Source: an uncultured Gammaproteobacteria bacterium (lineage in GTDB: Bacteria > Pseudomonadota > Gammaproteobacteria > Arenicellales > JAANXG01). Taken from it: DNA of 38,791 nucleotides. The notes under the pieces are model-generated. The model was given only the letters and a program-made list of their open reading frames with translations, ran no database searches and was not told the origin of the DNA. The DNA is taken from positions 1-38,791 of the forward strand of contig CAMYNL010000033.1 of assembly GCA_947259705.1 (NCBI GenBank), in the 5' to 3' direction. Positions 18,385-27,626 of the stretch are shown here, in pieces. A program made the position numbers and the translations under genes. Numbering within the stretch: position 1 is the stretch's first letter; the number at the start of each line of letters is the position of its first letter.

Positions 18385-19480
18385 TTATACACCTTTTTTC
18401 AGGTTCGCCGCGATGAATTCATCAAGGTCGCCATCCAATACTGCCTGGGTATTGCCGATCTCCACACCGGTGCGCAGGTCCTTGATGCGGGACTGGTCGA
18501 GGACATAGGAGCGAATCTGCTGGCCCCAGCCTATGTCCGCCTTGCTATCCTCGAGTTGCTGCTGCTCGCTGCGCCGCTTCTGCATCTCCGCCTCGTAAAG
18601 GCGGGCCTTGAGCATGCTCATCGCCTCCGCCTTGTTGCGATGTTGCGAGCGGTCGTTCTGGCACTGCACCACGATGCCCGACGGTAGATGGGTGATGCGC
18701 ACCGCTGAATCCGTCCTGTTGACGTGCTGCCCCCCGGCACCACTGGCGCGGTAGGTGTCGATGCGCAGATCGGCCGGATTGATTTCCACCTTGATGTCGT
18801 CGGCCAGCTCAGGATACGCGAAAACCGATGCAAACGAGGTATGGCGCCTGTTTCCCGAGTCAAACGGCGACTTCCGCACCAGCCGGTGTATACCGGTTTC
18901 AGTGCGCAGGTAACCGTATGCATGGTCACCGCTGACCTTGACCGTGGCACTCTTGATGCCGGCCACCTCGCCTTCCGATACCTCAATCAACTCGGTCTTG
19001 AAGCCCTTGCGCTCGCAGTAACGCAGGTACATGCGCAGCAGCATCTCGGCCCAGTCCTGGGCCTCGGTACCGCCGGACCCGGACTGTATGTCGATAAAGG
19101 CATTGTTCGCATCCATTTCGCCGGCGAACATGCGGGCGAACTCGAGTTCGCCGAGACGGCGGTCAAGATCGGCCAGGTCCCCGGCCACGGCCGCCATGGC
19201 CTCCTCGTCGGACTCCTCCCGGGCCAGTTCCAGCAGCTCCGAGGCGTCCCTCAGGCCCTGATCTATATTGTTGAGCCCCCCCACCACCCGTTGCAGCCTG
19301 GTGCGCTGCCGACCCAGGTCCTGGGCCCGCTGCGGGTCGCTCCAGGCCTCTGGCTGCTCTAGCGCCCGGCTGACCTCCTCCAGCTGTTCACGTTTGCCGT
19401 CGTAGTCAAAGATACCCCCTAAGGGACTGATATCGTCCCCGCAGGTCCTTGGTCTTCTCGATCAGAGCCGTCAGTTCCAT
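18385..19480 (-). CDS. prfB: Peptide chain release factor 2, with programmed +1 frameshift
   Basis: RF2 ends translation at UGA and UAA. The gene starts at ATG 19480 ([20 protein letters not shown]) and meets an in-frame UGA as codon 25 (19408-19406). Reading must skip one base to continue as [15 protein letters not shown] to the stop at 18385, giving about 364 residues. Without the shift the product would be 24 residues. The main frame shows the SPF stop-recognition tripeptide (residues about 204-206) and the GGQ catalytic motif (about 249-251), numbers nearly equal to E. coli RF2. The site makes RF2 autoregulatory: low RF2 pauses the ribosome at UGA and favours shifting. It is followed 26 bases later by lysS. 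Confidence 0.97.
19405..19420 (-). promoter_or_regulatory. Programmed +1 frameshift site of prfB
   Basis: Read on the reverse strand the site is AGGGGGTATCTTTGAC. An internal Shine-Dalgarno-like AGGGGG (19420-19415) lies 3 bases before the slippery CTT codon, followed by UGA and then C, a weak termination context. This matches the E. coli prfB site base for base as I recall it. Peptidyl-tRNA-Leu slips from CUU to UUU. Confidence 0.95.
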
Positions 19481-19565
19481 GTCCAGGTCACAGCGCCAAC
19501 AAAGGGTAGCGGAGGATACCCGAATTGAACCGCCATTGGTACGCATCGAGACCGCGGGACGAGCC

Positions 19566-19592
19566 TTGCCAACCCGAAAATTCTGCTAAAAT
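19566..19592 (+). promoter_or_regulatory. Candidate extended -10 promoter for the FHA-PilZ gene
   Basis: TGCTAAAAT (19584-19592) is an extended -10 (TGnTAAAAT), with TTGCCA at 19566-19571 only 15 bases upstream. It lies in the AT-richer gap between divergent prfB and the FHA-PilZ gene. The hexamers are good but the spacing is short, so the extended -10 would have to compensate. Confidence 0.35.
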
Positions 19593-19732
19593 TAGTAAGC
19601 AAAATAACAACATGTGCGGTAGCCGGAAATTGACGGTTGCCGCTGGATCAACGATACCGGTGGGGGTATTGTAAATTGCACTGGACACTGCGGTTGTACA
19701 CCGTGGCGGGGTCGGTCAGCCCCGTGCATGCA

Positions 19733-20524
19733 ATGGCGGCGCCGGCCGGACGTGACGGCTTGTGGCTCGATATGCTGACCTACGCCAGCTTTGCGCTGGC
19801 GCTGTTGGCGTTCGCGGCCATGTTCGTGATGTGGCGTCGTTACCGGCGCAGCCGCGTCCAGCCCTTTGGCTACCTGTACCGTTTAGAGAAAGGACGGCTG
19901 GTGAAATTCGGCGTCACCACCGATGTCTGCCGAATCGGGCGCCACCCCAACAATGAACTGCAGATTGATCACAGTTCGGTATCGCGATTCCATGCCGAAC
20001 TGGTGCGCAACCGCAACGGCACGTTTTCAATCGTCGATACGGATTCCAAGAACGGGATCCGGGTCGGGTTCCGCCCTGTCAGCTCGTGCCTCGTCCGCGA
20101 GGGCGATATCATCGACGTGGGTTCGATTCGCTTCAAGTTCACCCGTTATCCGCGCGACTACAACGTACACGAGAACACCGTCATGCTCGATTCCACGCCG
20201 AGCCGTTTCGATCTGCACCGTCGTCGCGCCCAGCGCCAGGACGTAGCCATGCACGTGCGCATCTATAACGACGAGTCGGGCTGGATCAACGGCCGCGTGC
20301 GCAACCTGGGTCCCGACGGGGCATTTGTGGAAACCGACCGAAATCTATCGCCGCGGGTCCCCATAGATATGGTGTTTCCGTTCATCGACGGCAAACGCCG
20401 CAGGTGGATGCGACTATCCGGCGAGGTGGTACGCGAAGACAACCAGGGCATCGGCATCTCCTTCACCGACAACGATGCCGGCGTTAGGCAATTCCTGGCC
20501 TCGGTGACCGAGGACGCGGCCTAA
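19733..20524 (+). CDS. Membrane-anchored FHA-PilZ fusion protein
   Basis: From ATG 19733 this is a protein of about 263 residues; earlier (TTG 19637) and later (ATG 19772) starts are possible. One membrane helix (MLTYASFALALLAFAAMFVM, about residues 14-33) precedes an Arg-rich stop-transfer (WRRYRRSR). A forkhead-associated domain follows: CRIGRHPNNELQIDHSSVSR, then FHAEL and DTDSKNGIRV, with the phosphothreonine-binding G-R...S-x-x-H...N-G residues intact. A C-terminal PilZ domain has an RxxxR-type basic start (HRRRAQRQD) and WINGRVRNLGPDGAFVET. The second PilZ motif, normally D/N-x-S-x-x-G, reads N-L-G-P-D-G, lacking Ser. The protein could couple Ser/Thr phosphorylation to c-di-GMP signalling, but c-di-GMP binding is doubtful. 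It stands alone between prfB and pntA. Confidence 0.85.
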   Translation: MAAPAGRDGLWLDMLTYASFALALLAFAAMFVMWRRYRRSRVQPFGYLYRLEKGRLVKFGVTTDVCRIGRHPNNELQIDHSSVSRFHAELVRNRNGTFSIVDTDSKNGIRVGFRPVSSCLVREGDIIDVGSIRFKFTRYPRDYNVHENTVMLDSTPSRFDLHRRRAQRQDVAMHVRIYNDESGWINGRVRNLGPDGAFVETDRNLSPRVPIDMVFPFIDGKRRRWMRLSGEVVREDNQGIGISFTDNDAGVRQFLASVTEDAA

Positions 20525-20536
20525 CCGGCGCGGCGC

Positions 20537-20562
20537 GGAACCCCCCGGTTGGGCTTGGTTCC
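20537..20562 (+). terminator. Possible hairpin after the FHA-PilZ gene
   Basis: GGAACC (20537-20542) pairs with GGTTCC (20557-20562), with an inner CCC/GGG pairing. No T-run follows, so it is weak as an intrinsic terminator. It overlaps the -35 of the candidate pntA promoter. Confidence 0.25.
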
Positions 20563-20584
20563 GTTTCTGAACCCCTGTTAGAAT
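20555..20584 (+). promoter_or_regulatory. Candidate promoter of pntAB
   Basis: TTGGTT (20555-20560) and TAGAAT (20579-20584) are 18 bases apart, and the -10 is extended (TGTTAGAAT). It would give a leader of roughly 175 bases before pntA. Confidence 0.5.
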
Positions 20585-20607
20585 CCGGCATTTATAATAA
20601 AGACGCC

Positions 20608-20669
20608 GCGGGGCAGCAAACTGCGGCAGACTGCCCGCGCCCGTGCGGTCTCGCATGCGGCGCATTTTT
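20608..20669 (+). promoter_or_regulatory. Structured pntA leader with a terminator-like hairpin
   Basis: The leader contains GCGGGGCAG (20608-20616) able to pair with CTGCCCGC (20631-20638) around a 14-base loop. Then ATGC-GGC-GCAT (20655-20665) runs into five T's (20665-20669). A longer alternative pairing joins GTGCG (20643-20647) with CGCAT (20661-20665). The arrangement could be an attenuator or merely a weak terminator of the upstream gene. I cannot match it to a known riboswitch. Confidence 0.3.
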
Positions 20670-20768
20670 ACTACCGGGAGAGCCGCGCCGCCTATCGGCC
20701 AGTCAGTTACCGCCCCTCTCCTCATCTCTGAGCCATTAAGAGCCTAGATAATCGCGGAGCGAATGAAC

Positions 20769-22325
20769 ATGAAAATCGGGGTCCCGAAGGAAGTACATCC
20801 AGGCGAGCACCGGGTGGCGACCACCCCTGAGGTGGCACAACAGCTGCAGAAGCTGGGCTTCGATGTTGCGATCGAGTCCGGCGCCGGGGAGTTCGCCAAG
20901 TTCAGTGATGACGCCTATCGGGGCGTCGGCGTCACGGTGGTGGACGACCCAAAACAGCTTTGGTCGGACGCCGATATCATCCTCAAGGTCCGCGCCCCGC
21001 AACAGCATCCGACCCTGGGCGTGCACGAATCAGACCTGATGCACGAAGGCCAGACGCTGATCAGTTTTGTCTGGCCGGCGCAGAACGATGAGTTGTTGCA
21101 GCAGCTCGCTGATCGCAAAGTCACCGTGATGGCCATGGACTCCGTGCCCCGGATATCTCGTGCCCAGACACTGGATGCCCTTTCCTCGATGGCCAATATC
21201 GCAGGCTATCGGGCCGTGATTGAGGCAGCCAACCAGTTCGGCCGATTCTTCACCGGTCAGGTCACCGCCGCGGGCAAAGTGCCGCCGGCCAAGGTGATGG
21301 TCATCGGCGCCGGCGTGGCCGGCCTCGCGGCCATCGGCGCGGCGGGTTCGCTCGGTGCCATCGTCCGCGCCTTCGACACCCGTCCCGAGGTGAAGGAACA
21401 AGTGGAAAGCATGGGCGCGGAATTTCTGGAACTCGAATTCGAGGAGGAAGGTAGCGGAGAAGGGGGCTATGCCAAGGTGATGAGCAAGGAGTTCATCGAC
21501 GCGGAAATGGCCCTGTTCCGGGAACAGGCGCGCGAGGTGGACATCATCATCACCACCGCCCTGGTACCCGGCAAACCGGCGCCCAAGCTGATCCTGCGGG
21601 ACATGGTCGAACAGATGAAGGACGGCAGCGTAATTGTCGATCTGGCCGCGGAACAGGGGGGCAACTGCGAACTCACGGAGCCCGGGCAGATAACGGTGCA
21701 GGAAGGCGTCACCATCATCGGCTACACCGACCTGCCGAGCCGCCTGCCGACCCAGGCCAGCCAGCTCTATGGCACCAACCTGCGCCACCTGCTGACGGAC
21801 CTGACCCCGGAAAAGAACGGCCAGATAGACGTCAACATGGACGACGAGGTGATTCGCGGTGTGACCGTGATCAAGGACGGCGAGATCACCTGGCCTCCGC
21901 CACCGCCCAAGCTGTCGGCTGCGCCGCCGGCCGTTAAACCGACCCCTGCACCAGCACCGGAGGCCGCGGCCCCCGCCAAGCCGGCGGCCTGGATGACTCT
22001 GGCGGGCATGGGCATCGGCATCCTCGCCATCCTGTGGGTGGGCGCGGTAGCACCCGCCTCGTTCATGAGCCACTTCACGGTGTTCGTGCTGGCCTGCTTT
22101 ATTGGTTACCAGGTGATATGGGCGGTCACCCCGGCCCTGCATACACCGTTGATGTCGGTCACTAACGCGATCAGCGGCATTATCGTCGTCGGGGCCTTGT
22201 TGCAGGTGGGATCGCCGTCCGGCTTGATCATATTTCTGGCGGCGTTTTCCGTTCTCATCGCATCCATCAACATCGCCGGTGGTTTTCTGGTTACCCAGCG
22301 CATGCTGCGCATGTTTCGCAAGTAA
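20769..22325 (+). CDS. pntA: NAD(P) transhydrogenase subunit alpha
   Basis: PntA and PntB form the proton-translocating transhydrogenase that uses proton motive force to reduce NADP+ with NADH. The protein of about 518 residues begins [17 protein letters not shown], an alanine dehydrogenase/PNT N-terminal domain. The NAD-binding Rossmann fold follows ([20 protein letters not shown], then [14 protein letters not shown]), then a Pro/Ala-rich linker near residues 378-402 and four C-terminal membrane helices. This is the fused E. coli-type alpha subunit, not the split PntAA/PntAB form. ATG 20763 is also in frame; ATG 20769 is preferred because GGAG at 20756-20759 is better spaced and the family start is M-(K/R)-I-G. 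pntB follows after 12 bases. Confidence 0.96.
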   Translation: MKIGVPKEVHPGEHRVATTPEVAQQLQKLGFDVAIESGAGEFAKFSDDAYRGVGVTVVDDPKQLWSDADIILKVRAPQQHPTLGVHESDLMHEGQTLISFVWPAQNDELLQQLADRKVTVMAMDSVPRISRAQTLDALSSMANIAGYRAVIEAANQFGRFFTGQVTAAGKVPPAKVMVIGAGVAGLAAIGAAGSLGAIVRAFDTRPEVKEQVESMGAEFLELEFEEEGSGEGGYAKVMSKEFIDAEMALFREQAREVDIIITTALVPGKPAPKLILRDMVEQMKDGSVIVDLAAEQGGNCELTEPGQITVQEGVTIIGYTDLPSRLPTQASQLYGTNLRHLLTDLTPEKNGQIDVNMDDEVIRGVTVIKDGEITWPPPPPKLSAAPPAVKPTPAPAPEAAAPAKPAAWMTLAGMGIGILAILWVGAVAPASFMSHFTVFVLACFIGYQVIWAVTPALHTPLMSVTNAISGIIVVGALLQVGSPSGLIIFLAAFSVLIASINIAGGFLVTQRMLRMFRK

Positions 22326-22337
22326 GGAGAACGCATC

Positions 22338-23729
22338 ATGTCAACGGGTATGGTAGCCGCCGCCTACATCATCGCCGGCGTACTTTTCATCCTCAGCTTG
22401 GGCGGGCTCAGCCACCAGGAGACCTCGCGCCGCGGCAACCTGTTCGGCATGGTCGGCATGGCCATCGCCATTATCGCCACGGTGGCCAGCGAGCAGGTCT
22501 CAGGGCTAGGCATCATCATCGCCATGATGCTGGTCGGCGGGACCATCGGCGCCATCGTGGCGTCTCGGGTGGAAATGACCCAGATGCCGCAGCTGGTGGC
22601 GATCATGCATAGCTTTGTCGGACTCGCCGCCGTCTTGGTGGGGTTCTCCAGTTACCTGGATCCCACCAGCCACTTGCAGGGGGCGGAGAAGACCATCCAT
22701 GAAGTGGAGATCTACCTCGGCGTGCTGATCGGTGCGGTGACCTTCACCGGCTCGGTGATCGCCTTCGGTAAGCTGCAGGGCGTGATCATGAGCAAGCCCC
22801 TGCTGCTCCCTGCCCGTCACTGGCTCAACCTGGCCGGTGGCCTGGTGTGCATATGGCTGGGGGCGCTGTTCGTCGGCGCCGACAGCGCGGCGGCTGGAAT
22901 GATTCCCCTGATAATCATGACCCTGATTGCGTTTGCCTTCGGTGTACACATGGTGATGGCAATCGGCGGCGCCGACATGCCGGTCGTTATATCCATGCTC
23001 AACAGTTACTCCGGCTGGGCAGCAGCCGCCGCCGGCTTCATGCTATCCAATGACCTGCTTATCGTCACCGGCGCCCTGGTCGGCTCCAGCGGTGCCATCC
23101 TGAGCTACATCATGTGCCGCGCCATGAACCGGAAGTTTATTAACGTGATAATGGGTGGGTTCGGCACCACTACAGGCGGCGGCGTAGATGCGGAAGCCGG
23201 CGAGGTGGTGGCGACATCCGCCGACGAGGTGGCCGAAATGCTCAGGAACGCCGATGAGGTCATCATCGTGCCCGGCTACGGCATGGCGGTTGCCCACGCC
23301 CAGCACCCGGTGTCGGACATGACCGAGAAACTCCGAGCCAAGGGTATCAACGTGCGCTTCGCCATCCACCCGGTGGCGGGACGCATGCCGGGGCACATGA
23401 ACGTTCTGCTGGCGGAAGCCAAGGTCCCCTACGACATCGTCATGGAGATGGATGAGATCAACGAAGATTTCCCCAACACCGACGTGGTGCTGGTGATCGG
23501 CGCCAACGACATCGTCAACCCCTCGGCCCAGGAAGACCCCAACAGCCCCATTGCCGGCATGCCGGTACTGGAGGTGTGGAAGGCCAAGACCGCGGTGGTC
23601 TCGAAACGCTCCATGGCCACCGGCTACGCGGGCGTGGACAATCCGCTGTTCTACCGTGACAACACGCGCATGCTGTTCGGTGACGCCAAGGACAGCGTCG
23701 ACCATATCGTCAAACAACTAGTGGATTGA
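22338..23729 (+). CDS. pntB: NAD(P) transhydrogenase subunit beta
   Basis: This is the 463-residue partner of PntA. The N-terminal two thirds hold about nine membrane helices forming the proton channel ([20 protein letters not shown] contains the conserved channel His). The C-terminal domain III binds NADP(H): [43 protein letters not shown], then [17 protein letters not shown]. Length and motifs are normal. A strong ribosome binding site AAGGAGA lies 7 bases before the ATG. A bidirectional terminator follows at 23864. Confidence 0.97.
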   Translation: MSTGMVAAAYIIAGVLFILSLGGLSHQETSRRGNLFGMVGMAIAIIATVASEQVSGLGIIIAMMLVGGTIGAIVASRVEMTQMPQLVAIMHSFVGLAAVLVGFSSYLDPTSHLQGAEKTIHEVEIYLGVLIGAVTFTGSVIAFGKLQGVIMSKPLLLPARHWLNLAGGLVCIWLGALFVGADSAAAGMIPLIIMTLIAFAFGVHMVMAIGGADMPVVISMLNSYSGWAAAAAGFMLSNDLLIVTGALVGSSGAILSYIMCRAMNRKFINVIMGGFGTTTGGGVDAEAGEVVATSADEVAEMLRNADEVIIVPGYGMAVAHAQHPVSDMTEKLRAKGINVRFAIHPVAGRMPGHMNVLLAEAKVPYDIVMEMDEINEDFPNTDVVLVIGANDIVNPSAQEDPNSPIAGMPVLEVWKAKTAVVSKRSMATGYAGVDNPLFYRDNTRMLFGDAKDSVDHIVKQLVD

Positions 23730-23863
23730 TACGGTTTCGACCCGACGACGAGCGGCGTTGTCGCCATATCCCCACGCGTTGCCTTATGCCCGGCGCCGCA
23801 AGGTTGCGTTCTGTGGCAAATGGTCATTCGAGCACATTGCCAATCCAGCTCTCCTGACAAGCA

Positions 23864-23885
23864 AAAGGCGCCCGCAGGCGCCTTT
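23864..23885. terminator. Bidirectional intrinsic terminator between pntB and sucD
   Basis: A perfect 9-bp stem AAAGGCGCC/GGCGCCTTT with a 4-base loop (CGCA) lies between the convergent pntB and sucD. Read leftward the hairpin is followed by TTTTGC; read rightward by TTTGAT. It should end both the pntAB and sucCD transcripts, and works better leftward. Confidence 0.9.
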
Positions 23886-23909
23886 GATACACGTACCGCC
23901 ACACCAATG

Positions 23910-24788
23910 TTAACTTAGCGCTTCCTTCATCAACTTCCCGATATCCGCTGGGCTGCGCGTGACACTGATTCCGGCATCCTCCATGGCCGCGATCTTTTCG
24001 ACGGCAGTGCCCTTGCCCCCGGAAATAATGGCCCCGGCATGACCCATGCGCTTGCCCGGGGGTGCGGTCACCCCGGCGATGAAGCCGACCACAGGCTTGG
24101 ACATGTTGTCCTTCACCCAGGCCGCACATTCCTCCTCGTCGGTGCCGCCGATCTCACCGCAGATGACCACACCCTCGGTGTCCGGGTCATCGTTGAACAG
24201 CTTCATCACGTCGAGGTGCTTGAGTCCGTTGACCGGGTCGCCACCGATGCCGACACAGGTGGTCTGTCCCAGGCCGAGTTCGGTGAGCTGGGCAACCACC
24301 TCGTAGGTCAGGGTCCCCGAACGTGATACCACGCCGACCGGCCCCTTCTTGTGTATGTAGCCAGGCATGATGCCGATCTTCAGCTCCTCCGGGGTGATGA
24401 CGCCGGGACAGTTCGGACCCACCAGCACGGTGTCTCTGCCCTGCATCTTGTGGCGGGTCATGATCATGTCCTTGACCGGGATGCCCTCGGTGATACAGAT
24501 CACGACATCCAGGCCCGCCTCCACCGACTCGTCTATGGCAGCGGCAGCGAACGGCGGGGGCACATAGATGACCGATACATTGGCGCCCGTTTTCTCCCGC
24601 GCCTCGGCCACCGTGTCGTAGACCGGCACTCCTTGTACCTCCATACCGCCCTTCCCGGGCGTCACCCCGGCAACGTAACAGTTTTTGCCGAAGGCATATT
24701 CGATGCTGTGCTTGGTATGAAACATGCCGGTCTTACCGGTGATGCCCTGGGTGACTACCCGTGAGTCTTTGTTGATCAGAATCGACAT
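23910..24788 (-). CDS. sucD: Succinyl-CoA synthetase subunit alpha
   Basis: SucD is the CoA-binding, transiently phosphorylated subunit of the TCA-cycle enzyme joining succinate and CoA with nucleotide hydrolysis. The 292-residue protein shows the N-terminal CoA-binding Rossmann fold ([20 protein letters not shown]), [25 protein letters not shown] and the phosphohistidine site [15 protein letters not shown] near residue 250. Length is normal. ATG lies 2 bases after the sucC stop. Confidence 0.97.
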   Translation of the reverse strand: MSILINKDSRVVTQGITGKTGMFHTKHSIEYAFGKNCYVAGVTPGKGGMEVQGVPVYDTVAEAREKTGANVSVIYVPPPFAAAAIDESVEAGLDVVICITEGIPVKDMIMTRHKMQGRDTVLVGPNCPGVITPEELKIGIMPGYIHKKGPVGVVSRSGTLTYEVVAQLTELGLGQTTCVGIGGDPVNGLKHLDVMKLFNDDPDTEGVVICGEIGGTDEEECAAWVKDNMSKPVVGFIAGVTAPPGKRMGHAGAIISGGKGTAVEKIAAMEDAGISVTRSPADIGKLMKEALS

Positions 24789-24790
24789 TG

Positions 24791-25957
24791 TTATTGTCCT
24801 CTTGCTGCGGCCACGACCTTTTCCGCGGCATCCGCCATGGTGGTGGCGGCAATCACCGCAATACCGGAATCGGCAAGGATCTCACGGCCCCGCTCGACAT
24901 TCGTCCCCTCCAGGCGCACCACCAGGGGCACGCTGAGATTTACCTCCCGCGCGGCGTTGACCAGTCCCTCGGCGATCACGTCGCAGCGCATGATGCCGCC
25001 GAAGATATTTACGAGAATGGCTTTCAGGTTGGGGTTGCGCAGCATGATCTTGAACGCTTCGGTGACCTGTTCCGTGGTGGCGCCGCCGCCGACATCGAGG
25101 AAATTGGCGGGTGCGGAACCGTAGAGCTTGATGATGTCCATGGTAGCCATGGCCAGGCCGGCTCCGTTCACCAGACACCCGATGTCGCCGTCCAGGGATA
25201 TGTAGTTCAGATCGAACTTGGACGCCTCGATCTCGTTCGGGTCCTCCTCGTCCAGGTCGCGCAGCTCACGAAGCTCCGGATGGCGGTAGAGCGCGTTGTC
25301 GTCGAAGTTGAGCTTGGCATCCAGCGCCAGCACCCGGCCGTCGCCGGTGAGGATCAGAGGATTGATCTCGGCCAGCGACGCGTCGGTGTCCCAGAACGCC
25401 TGGTAAAGCGCCATGAGAAATTTGCTTGCCTCGTCCAGAGCCACGTCGGGTATACCGATCTTCATCGCAAGCTCCCGCGCCTGCTCGGCGGTCAGTCCCT
25501 CCATGGGGTCCACGGCCACCTTGTGGATCTTTTCCGGCATCGCTGCCGCGACCTCCTCTATCTCGGTACCGCCTTCGGAGCTGGCCATGATGGTGACACG
25601 CTGGGTGGCCCGATCGACGACGATGCCCACATAGAGTTCCGCCTGGATGTCCGCCCCTTCTTCGATCAACAGTCGCTTGACCTCCTTGCCTTCCGGCCCG
25701 GTCTGGTGCGTAACCAGCGTCATCCCGAGTATGGCGGAGGCGTGATCGCGGACCTCGTCCAGGGATCGCGCCAGCTTGACGCCGCCGCCCTTGCCTCTCC
25801 CACCGGCGTGGATCTGCGCCTTGACCACCCAGAGCCTGCCGTCAAGTTCTTTCGCCGCCGATACGGCTTCTCCCACCGAGAAACACGCCTTACCACCCGG
25901 GGTGGCAACACCGTATTTCCTCAGTATTTCTTTTCCCTGGTATTCATGAATCTTCAT
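24791..25957 (-). CDS. sucC: Succinyl-CoA synthetase subunit beta (ADP-forming)
   Basis: This is the 388-residue ATP-grasp subunit, normal length. It begins [20 protein letters not shown], has the nucleotide-binding loop [20 protein letters not shown], then [18 protein letters not shown] and the C-terminal domain [39 protein letters not shown] and [15 protein letters not shown] follow, as in SucC of other bacteria. The short malic enzyme ends 51 bases upstream on the same strand, so cotranscription maeB-sucC-sucD is likely. Downstream sucD begins 2 bases after its stop. Confidence 0.97.
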   Translation of the reverse strand: MKIHEYQGKEILRKYGVATPGGKACFSVGEAVSAAKELDGRLWVVKAQIHAGGRGKGGGVKLARSLDEVRDHASAILGMTLVTHQTGPEGKEVKRLLIEEGADIQAELYVGIVVDRATQRVTIMASSEGGTEIEEVAAAMPEKIHKVAVDPMEGLTAEQARELAMKIGIPDVALDEASKFLMALYQAFWDTDASLAEINPLILTGDGRVLALDAKLNFDDNALYRHPELRELRDLDEEDPNEIEASKFDLNYISLDGDIGCLVNGAGLAMATMDIIKLYGSAPANFLDVGGGATTEQVTEAFKIMLRNPNLKAILVNIFGGIMRCDVIAEGLVNAAREVNLSVPLVVRLEGTNVERGREILADSGIAVIAATTMADAAEKVVAAARGQ

Positions 25958-26008
25958 CGAGGACCCCGGTTTTTATCTAGGATGTTATTAGTGACGTTCA
26001 ATGCCCGG

Positions 26009-27217
26009 TCACTGCGGCTGTTCACGGGCCGCTTCCACGATCCTAGGGGTGATACGCTCTATCAATCGCGGATCGAACTGTTTGGGCAGGATGTACTCCT
26101 TGCCGAACTCCAGCGACGGCAGCTCGTAAGCATCCAGCACATCTCGCGGTACCGGCTCCTTGGCCAGTTCCGCGAGCGCTTTGACTGCGGCAATCAGGAT
26201 ACCCTGGTCAATGCGCTTCGCCCGCGCGTCCAGTGCGCCGCGGAATACGAACGGGAAACACAGCGAGTTGTTCACCTGGTTGGGAAAATCCGACCTCCCC
26301 GTTGCCATGATGATGTCATCGCGCAGACTGTTTGCCAGATCCGGCATGATTTCCGGAACCGGATTCGACAAGGCGAAAACGATGGCGCGGTCCGCCATTA
26401 CCGACAGCATCTCCGGCTGCACCAGGCCTGGGCCCGACACGCCGATGAATACATCCGCGCCCACCATCGCCTCGGCCAGGGTCCGGGTCGGCGTATCCAC
26501 TGCGTAAGCCTGCTTGTAGATGTTGACATCGGTGCGCCCCATATGAATCACCCCGCGGCTGTCCACCAGGATAATGTTCTCCCGTTTGGAGCCCATTGCC
26601 AGCAGCAGGCGCGTCGTAGCGATCCCCGCCGCGCCCGCGCCGAGGATGACCATGCGCGCGTCCGGCAGGCGCTTGCCCTGTATCTCCAGGGCGTTCAGCA
26701 GGCCCGCGCAGATGATCACCGCGGTACCATGCTGATCGTCGTGAAACACCGGGATGTCCAGGCGTTCCCGCAGCCGGTCCTCCACCACGAAACATTTTGG
26801 AGCGGCAATGTCCTCGAGGTTGATACCGCCGAAGGTGGGTGCAATATTGACCACTGTCTCGATGAAGGCCTCGGTGCTGGGTGCGGTCACCTCGATGTCG
26901 AAAACATCGATGTTGGCGAAGCGTTTGAACAGGACCGCTTTGCCTTCCATCACCGGTTTGCCCGCCAGCGCACCGACGTTGCCCAGGCCCAGCACCGCGC
27001 TGCCGTCCGTGATCACCGCCACCAGGTTTCCCTTGTTGGTGTAGCGGTAGGCATTTTCGGGGTCTCTGGCGATTTCCTCAACCGGCACAGCGACGCCCGG
27101 CGTGTAGGCAAGCGATAGCTCACGGGAGGTGGTAAACGGCTTGGTGGGTTGGATCGAGACCTTTCCGGGGACGGGTTTTTCGTGGTACTCGAGCGCCTTC
27201 GCTCTATCGTCGGACAT
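26009..27217 (-). CDS. Malic enzyme, short form without phosphotransacetylase domain
   Basis: This enzyme oxidatively decarboxylates malate to pyruvate. The 402-residue protein from ATG 27217 starts MSDDRAKALEYHEKPVPGK. Catalytic Tyr38 is in SLAYTPGV, the Lys is in GKAVLFKRF and the metal-binding Asp pair in [10 protein letters not shown]. The NAD(P)-binding loop is VILGAGAAGIATTRLLLAMG. It ends at the malic domain, lacking the tail found in the neighbour at 27627-30032. The frame stays open 50 codons upstream, but that part is not malic enzyme-like. NADP versus NAD preference cannot be told by eye. A perfect TATAAT lies about 65 bases upstream. Confidence 0.93.
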   Translation of the reverse strand: MSDDRAKALEYHEKPVPGKVSIQPTKPFTTSRELSLAYTPGVAVPVEEIARDPENAYRYTNKGNLVAVITDGSAVLGLGNVGALAGKPVMEGKAVLFKRFANIDVFDIEVTAPSTEAFIETVVNIAPTFGGINLEDIAAPKCFVVEDRLRERLDIPVFHDDQHGTAVIICAGLLNALEIQGKRLPDARMVILGAGAAGIATTRLLLAMGSKRENIILVDSRGVIHMGRTDVNIYKQAYAVDTPTRTLAEAMVGADVFIGVSGPGLVQPEMLSVMADRAIVFALSNPVPEIMPDLANSLRDDIIMATGRSDFPNQVNNSLCFPFVFRGALDARAKRIDQGILIAAVKALAELAKEPVPRDVLDAYELPSLEFGKEYILPKQFDPRLIERITPRIVEAAREQPQ

Positions 27218-27281
27218 CTGTATTCGTTCGCCTTGTCTGTATGTCCCGTTGCAAGCGGAAAACCCGCCGAGAAAGCCCGGA

Positions 27282-27287
27282 ATTATA
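27282..27287 (-). promoter_or_regulatory. Candidate -10 of the short malic enzyme/sucCD operon
   Basis: Reverse-strand TATAAT (27287-27282) is a perfect -10, 64 bases before the ATG at 27217. The best -35 at 17 bases (TGTAGT) is poor, so an activator may be needed or the site may be chance. Confidence 0.4.
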
Positions 27288-27510
27288 ACGTAAGCGAGGA
27301 TACAACTACACGTACCGTGTTGGTATTTAGGAAAACTGCGCTCACCACGGTGAGCATTCGCAGTCATTATCCGCTGTTGATCCCGCAGTCGAGCGGCCGC
27401 CGGCAGGGGGACGGCGGGACGGGGTGCAGGTCCGTAGCTCGATCAGTGTCGAGCGCAGTTGGTACGCTATCGTCTTTTCCTGCTGCCCCAGGCGCAGGGT
27501 TTGCAATCCT

Positions 27511-27608
27511 GGCGCTGTACGAGTCCATAGCGAAGAAGTCTCCTACAAAACCCCAATCGTCGGGAAAAATACAGTGAACGATCTCAGGGCGAATTGGGTG
27601 GCGCCCGT
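27511..27608 (-). repeat. Diverged dispersed repeat, copy 1
   Basis: This stretch aligns with 30541-30631 in the same orientation. The core agtctcc-n-acaaaa-n-ccc...ggga-n-aaatacag-n-gaa matches at 32 of 42 columns. On the reverse strand both copies read in one frame as C-I-x-P-x4-F-V-G-D-x-F-A-x-D, so the repeat may derive from a coding sequence. It abuts the stop codon of the long malic enzyme gene and lies upstream of the short one. Confidence 0.65.
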
Positions 27609-27626
27609 AAAGGGTCGTCGGTCGGG

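Larger units (their letters stand above)
27218..27626. other. Gap of about 410 bases between two malic enzyme genes
   Basis: The gap holds the candidate promoter at 27282 and one copy of a diverged repeat at about 27511-27608. A small leftward reading frame (27367-27630, 87 codons) covers the repeat and overlaps the end of the long malic enzyme gene by 4 bases. I do not call it a gene because only the part within the repeat is shared with the second copy and the rest is low-complexity Pro/Arg-rich sequence. No convincing terminator follows the long malic enzyme gene. Confidence 0.5.

Noticed and set aside
19488-19688. A 66-codon leftward frame upstream of prfB
   Set aside because: It spans the divergent promoter region, has no ribosome binding site or known homology, and overlaps the probable promoter of the FHA-PilZ gene.
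20585-20768. Known NAD+ riboswitch upstream of pntA
   Set aside because: Hairpins are present, but I could not match any conserved NAD+-I or NAD+-II core by eye.
21030-22142. A 370-codon leftward frame antisense to pntA
   Set aside because: It is opposite the intact pntA gene and has low-complexity composition.
24788-27118. A 776-codon rightward open frame antisense to sucD, sucC and the short malic enzyme
   Set aside because: It lies wholly opposite three conserved genes with complete motifs; long antisense frames arise from GC-rich codon bias, and its His/Asp/Gly-rich translation resembles no protein family.
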